Shown here piece after piece: positions 61,819 through 64,000 of a DNA stretch of 64,000 nucleotides. Within the stretch, counting starts at the first letter, position 1, and the number at the start of each line of letters is the position of its first letter. The stretch comes from Phreatobacter stygius (lineage in GTDB: Bacteria; Pseudomonadota; Alphaproteobacteria; Rhizobiales; Phreatobacteraceae), in assembly GCF_005144885.1 (NCBI RefSeq), contig NZ_CP039690.1, positions 5,531,001 to 5,595,000 on the forward strand, written 5' to 3'. The notes under the pieces were generated by a model. The model did not search any database and was not told where the DNA came from. It was given only the letters and a program-made list of their open reading frames with translations. The translations under genes were made by a program, and so were the position numbers.

Positions 61819-63366
61819 TCAGTCGATGTCGAACTTGACGCCCTGGGCGAGCGGCATGGCGCGGCCATAGTTCACCGCGCTGGTCATGCGCCGCATATAG
61901 GCCTTCCAGGCATCCGAGCCGGATTCGCGGCCGCCGCCGGTCTCCTTCTCGCCGCCGAAGGCGCCACCAATCTCGGCGCCCGACGAACCCATGTTGATAT
62001 TGGCGATGCCGCAATCCGAGCCGGTGGCCGACAGGAACCGGTCGGCTTCGCGCATGTCGGTGGTGAAGATCGACGAGGACAGGCCCTGCGGCACGCCGTT
62101 CTGCAGGCGGATGGCCTCTTCGAACTCGGAATATTTCAGCACATAGAGGATCGGCGCGAAGGTCTCCTCGACCACCGGGCCGGTCTGCTCCGGCGCCTCG
62201 ACCAGGGCCGGGCGCACGTAATAGGCGGAAGCCGAATGGCCGGCGGTATGGCGCTCGCCGCCATGGACGGTGGCGCCGATATCGCGAGCGGCCGCAAGCG
62301 CCTTCTGCATGCCGGCAAAGGCCGCCTCGTCGATCAGCGGGCCGACCAGGGCATCGCTTGCGATCGGGTTGCCGACCGAGACATTGGCATAGACCTGCTT
62401 CAGCCGCGGCACGAGCTTGTCATAGACGCTTTCGTGCACGATGAGACGGCGCAGCGTCGTGCAGCGCTGGCCGGCCGTGCCCATGGCGCCGAAGGCGATC
62501 GCGCGGAGCGCCAGGTCGAGATCCGCCGAGGGGCAGACGATCGAGGCATTGTTGCCGCCGAGCTCGAGGATCGCCCGGCCGAAACGCTTGGCGACCCGTT
62601 CGCCGACGATGCGGCCCATGGCGGTGGACCCGGTGGCCGAGACGACCGGCACGCGCGCATCGTCGACCAAGATCTCGCCGACGTCGCGGCCGCCGATCAA
62701 CAGCGTGGCGAGACCCTTCGGCGCGCCGTCGAACTTGGCCGCCACCCGCTCGAACAGCGCGGTGACGGCGATGGCGGTGAGCGGCGTCTTTTCCGAGGGC
62801 TTCCAGATGACGCTGTCGCCACAGACCAGCGCCAGGGCGGCGTTCCACGACCAGACCGCGACCGGGAAATTGAAGGCCGAGATGACGCCGACCGGGCCGA
62901 TCGGATGCCATTGCTCCATCAGGCGGTGGTCCGGCCGCTCGCTGCCCATGGTCAGGCCGTAGAGCTGGCGCGACAGGCCGACGGCGAAATCGCAGATGTC
63001 GATCATTTCCTGGACCTCGCCGAGGCCTTCGGAGACGATCTTGCCGACCTCGATGGTGACGAGCCGGCCAAGCGCTTCCTTGTCCTGGCGCAGGGCGTCG
63101 CCGAGCAGCCGCACCAATTCGCCGCGGCGGGGTGCCGGCACGGCGCGCCAGGCAAGATAGGCGTCATGGGCTTCGGCAATGGCCGCGCGGGCTTCCGCCG
63201 GCGTCGTGTCCTTGACCCGGCCAATGGTCTCGCCGGTCAGCGGCGAACGGACGAGGCGTTCACCGGATGAATAGACGTGAGGCGCGACCCCGAGCGATGA
63301 AAGGATCTGGGCGACCGCTTGCGCGAGGCCGTTCTCGGCCGGCTTCACTGCTGCTTGCTGAGTCAT
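61819..63366 (-). CDS. ALDH7-type aldehyde dehydrogenase (aminoadipate semialdehyde type)
   Basis: 515 residues. The catalytic Cys is in GTAGQRCTTLRRL, preceded by LELGGNNASIV, which is the ALDH7 form (Asn-Asn rather than Asn-Pro). NAD-binding FNFPVAVWSWNAALALVCGD and GSTAMGRIVGE are intact. The start MTQQAAVKP at 63366 has GGAG upstream. ALDH7A1/AmaB oxidise 2-aminoadipate 6-semialdehyde in lysine catabolism, which is the likely activity. It is on the opposite strand from the amidohydrolase and upstream of nothing on its own strand except the racemase gene. Confidence 0.92.
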   Translation of the reverse strand: MTQQAAVKPAENGLAQAVAQILSSLGVAPHVYSSGERLVRSPLTGETIGRVKDTTPAEARAAIAEAHDAYLAWRAVPAPRRGELVRLLGDALRQDKEALGRLVTIEVGKIVSEGLGEVQEMIDICDFAVGLSRQLYGLTMGSERPDHRLMEQWHPIGPVGVISAFNFPVAVWSWNAALALVCGDSVIWKPSEKTPLTAIAVTALFERVAAKFDGAPKGLATLLIGGRDVGEILVDDARVPVVSATGSTAMGRIVGERVAKRFGRAILELGGNNASIVCPSADLDLALRAIAFGAMGTAGQRCTTLRRLIVHESVYDKLVPRLKQVYANVSVGNPIASDALVGPLIDEAAFAGMQKALAAARDIGATVHGGERHTAGHSASAYYVRPALVEAPEQTGPVVEETFAPILYVLKYSEFEEAIRLQNGVPQGLSSSIFTTDMREADRFLSATGSDCGIANINMGSSGAEIGGAFGGEKETGGGRESGSDAWKAYMRRMTSAVNYGRAMPLAQGVKFDID

Positions 63367-63596
63367 GGAGCGTTCCTGCGTCGCGTGAGTTTCGCCGTGC
63401 CGGCCTGGACGGAGGGGCCGGTTCGCGCGTCCGATCCTAGCGCTTATCGGGCCGCTGCCGCCACGAAAAGCGATGTTCCGGCATGGCATCATGCGAAGCC
63501 GGAATGGATCGGCAGGCGAGAACGCCGCAGGCGGCGAGCAGAGGCTGCCCGCCGCTTGCGTCTGTCCCGGCCGAGACCGAGACGTACAATTGACGA

Positions 63597-64000
63597 TCAG
63601 GCGACGAGGAAGCCGGCGCCGACCGGATCGTTGCGATCGATCACCCAGCGCGCCGTGCCGAGCAGGCCGGCCGTGCCCTTGACGGTGGGGCGAACGGCAC
63701 GGGTGCCGTTGAGGCTGGTCTCGCCGATCAGGCAGCCTTCGAAGGTGCCGCTGCCGAGCAGGCCTTCCGAACGGATCGGCTGATGCAGCTTCATCAGCCC
63801 GCGCGCCTCATACATCGCCATCATGGCGCTGGTGCCGGTGCCGCCGGGCGAGCGGTCGAGCTGTCCGGCCGAGAAGACATGGACGTTCTTGTAGAAGGCG
63901 CCGTCGATGGTCGGCTCGTGCCAGAAGGTCACGAAGTTGAAATTGTTGATATGGCTGGAGGCCGGGTGCTGGATCGCCACCTTCTGGCGGAGCTGCTCGC
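63597..64000 (-). CDS. Proline-racemase family protein, C-terminal part (5' end outside window)
   Basis: 133 C-terminal residues; the frame is open through base 64000. The motif that normally holds the second catalytic Cys (DRSPCGTGTSA) is DRSPGGTGTSA here, with Gly instead of Cys. NNFNFVTFWHEPTIDG, LLGSGTFEGCLIGET and VKGTAGLLGTARWVIDRNDP fit the family's C-terminal half. Trans-3-hydroxyproline dehydratases have Thr at the same place, and other variants exist, so an altered reaction, rather than inactivity, is possible. The first Cys lies outside the window. Confidence 0.85.
   Translation of the reverse strand, partial: EQLRQKVAIQHPASSHINNFNFVTFWHEPTIDGAFYKNVHVFSAGQLDRSPGGTGTSAMMAMYEARGLMKLHQPIRSEGLLGSGTFEGCLIGETSLNGTRAVRPTVKGTAGLLGTARWVIDRNDPVGAGFLVA

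Noticed and set aside
1-64000. CRISPR arrays, tRNA or rRNA genes, insertion sequences, integrases
   Set aside because: No repeated spacer structure, cloverleaf, rRNA core sequence or transposase/integrase motif was found in the gaps or coding regions by eye.

Overview
The window is GC-rich chromosomal DNA, densely packed with genes on both strands. It looks like an alphaproteobacterium of the Hyphomicrobiales (Rhizobiales) type. The evidence is gene content and family resemblance: Agrobacterium-like D-carbamoylase, RES/Xre toxin-antitoxin, Bug/TctC receptor, ECF sigma factors paired with YCII/DGPF proteins, and many VOC, SRPBCC and GFA small enzymes. No rRNA gene, tRNA gene, CRISPR array, insertion sequence or phage gene was seen. 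The genus cannot be fixed from the sequence alone.

Left part (1-15 kb). A TPR regulator enters from the left edge. A three-gene operon follows, with glutamate decarboxylase (gadB) and two AspT-family antiporters; it looks like a decarboxylation/antiport acid-resistance or energy module. Next come dinB, a GST/GFA pair, small VOC and NTF2-like proteins, and a complete membrane-fusion protein/double ATPase/two-permease efflux operon (ybhGFSR-like) divergent from a CecR-type TetR regulator.

Middle (15-33 kb). A CPA1 Na+/H+ antiporter, an alpha/beta hydrolase with a glycine-rich insert, two SRPBCC proteins, an ECF sigma factor with its YCII partner, a berberine-bridge-type flavoenzyme, PEP carboxylase and a cold-shock protein with a long AT-rich leader. 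A tight trio follows: mannose-6-phosphate isomerase, a two-domain GT4 glycosyltransferase and a GH130 phosphorylase. It suggests a mannoside or mannan pathway.

Right-middle (32-53 kb). This is an accessory, stress-oriented region: AraC regulator, SnoaL-like protein, OsmC, an internally deleted alcohol dehydrogenase remnant, a second ECF sigma operon with two YCII proteins and a DUF899 protein, an orphan Bug receptor, an HxlR/SDR/imine-reductase group, a RES/Xre toxin-antitoxin pair, two EamA exporters, a MocR regulator, YggS, and SoxR with a perfect SoxR box facing an epoxide-hydrolase homologue that has lost its nucleophile. A NemR-like TetR gene and its medium-chain reductase follow.

Right end (52.8-64 kb). 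A cyclic-amide catabolic island holds D-carbamoylase, an M20 carbamoylase and a hydantoinase-like amidohydrolase, divergent from a LysR regulator. An ABC importer, a TrzN-like amidohydrolase and an ALDH7-type dehydrogenase follow, with a proline-racemase-family gene running off the edge. Two matching 15-bp LysR-type boxes (ATAA-N7-TTAT) lie before lysR and before the importer, tying the two halves into one probable regulon.
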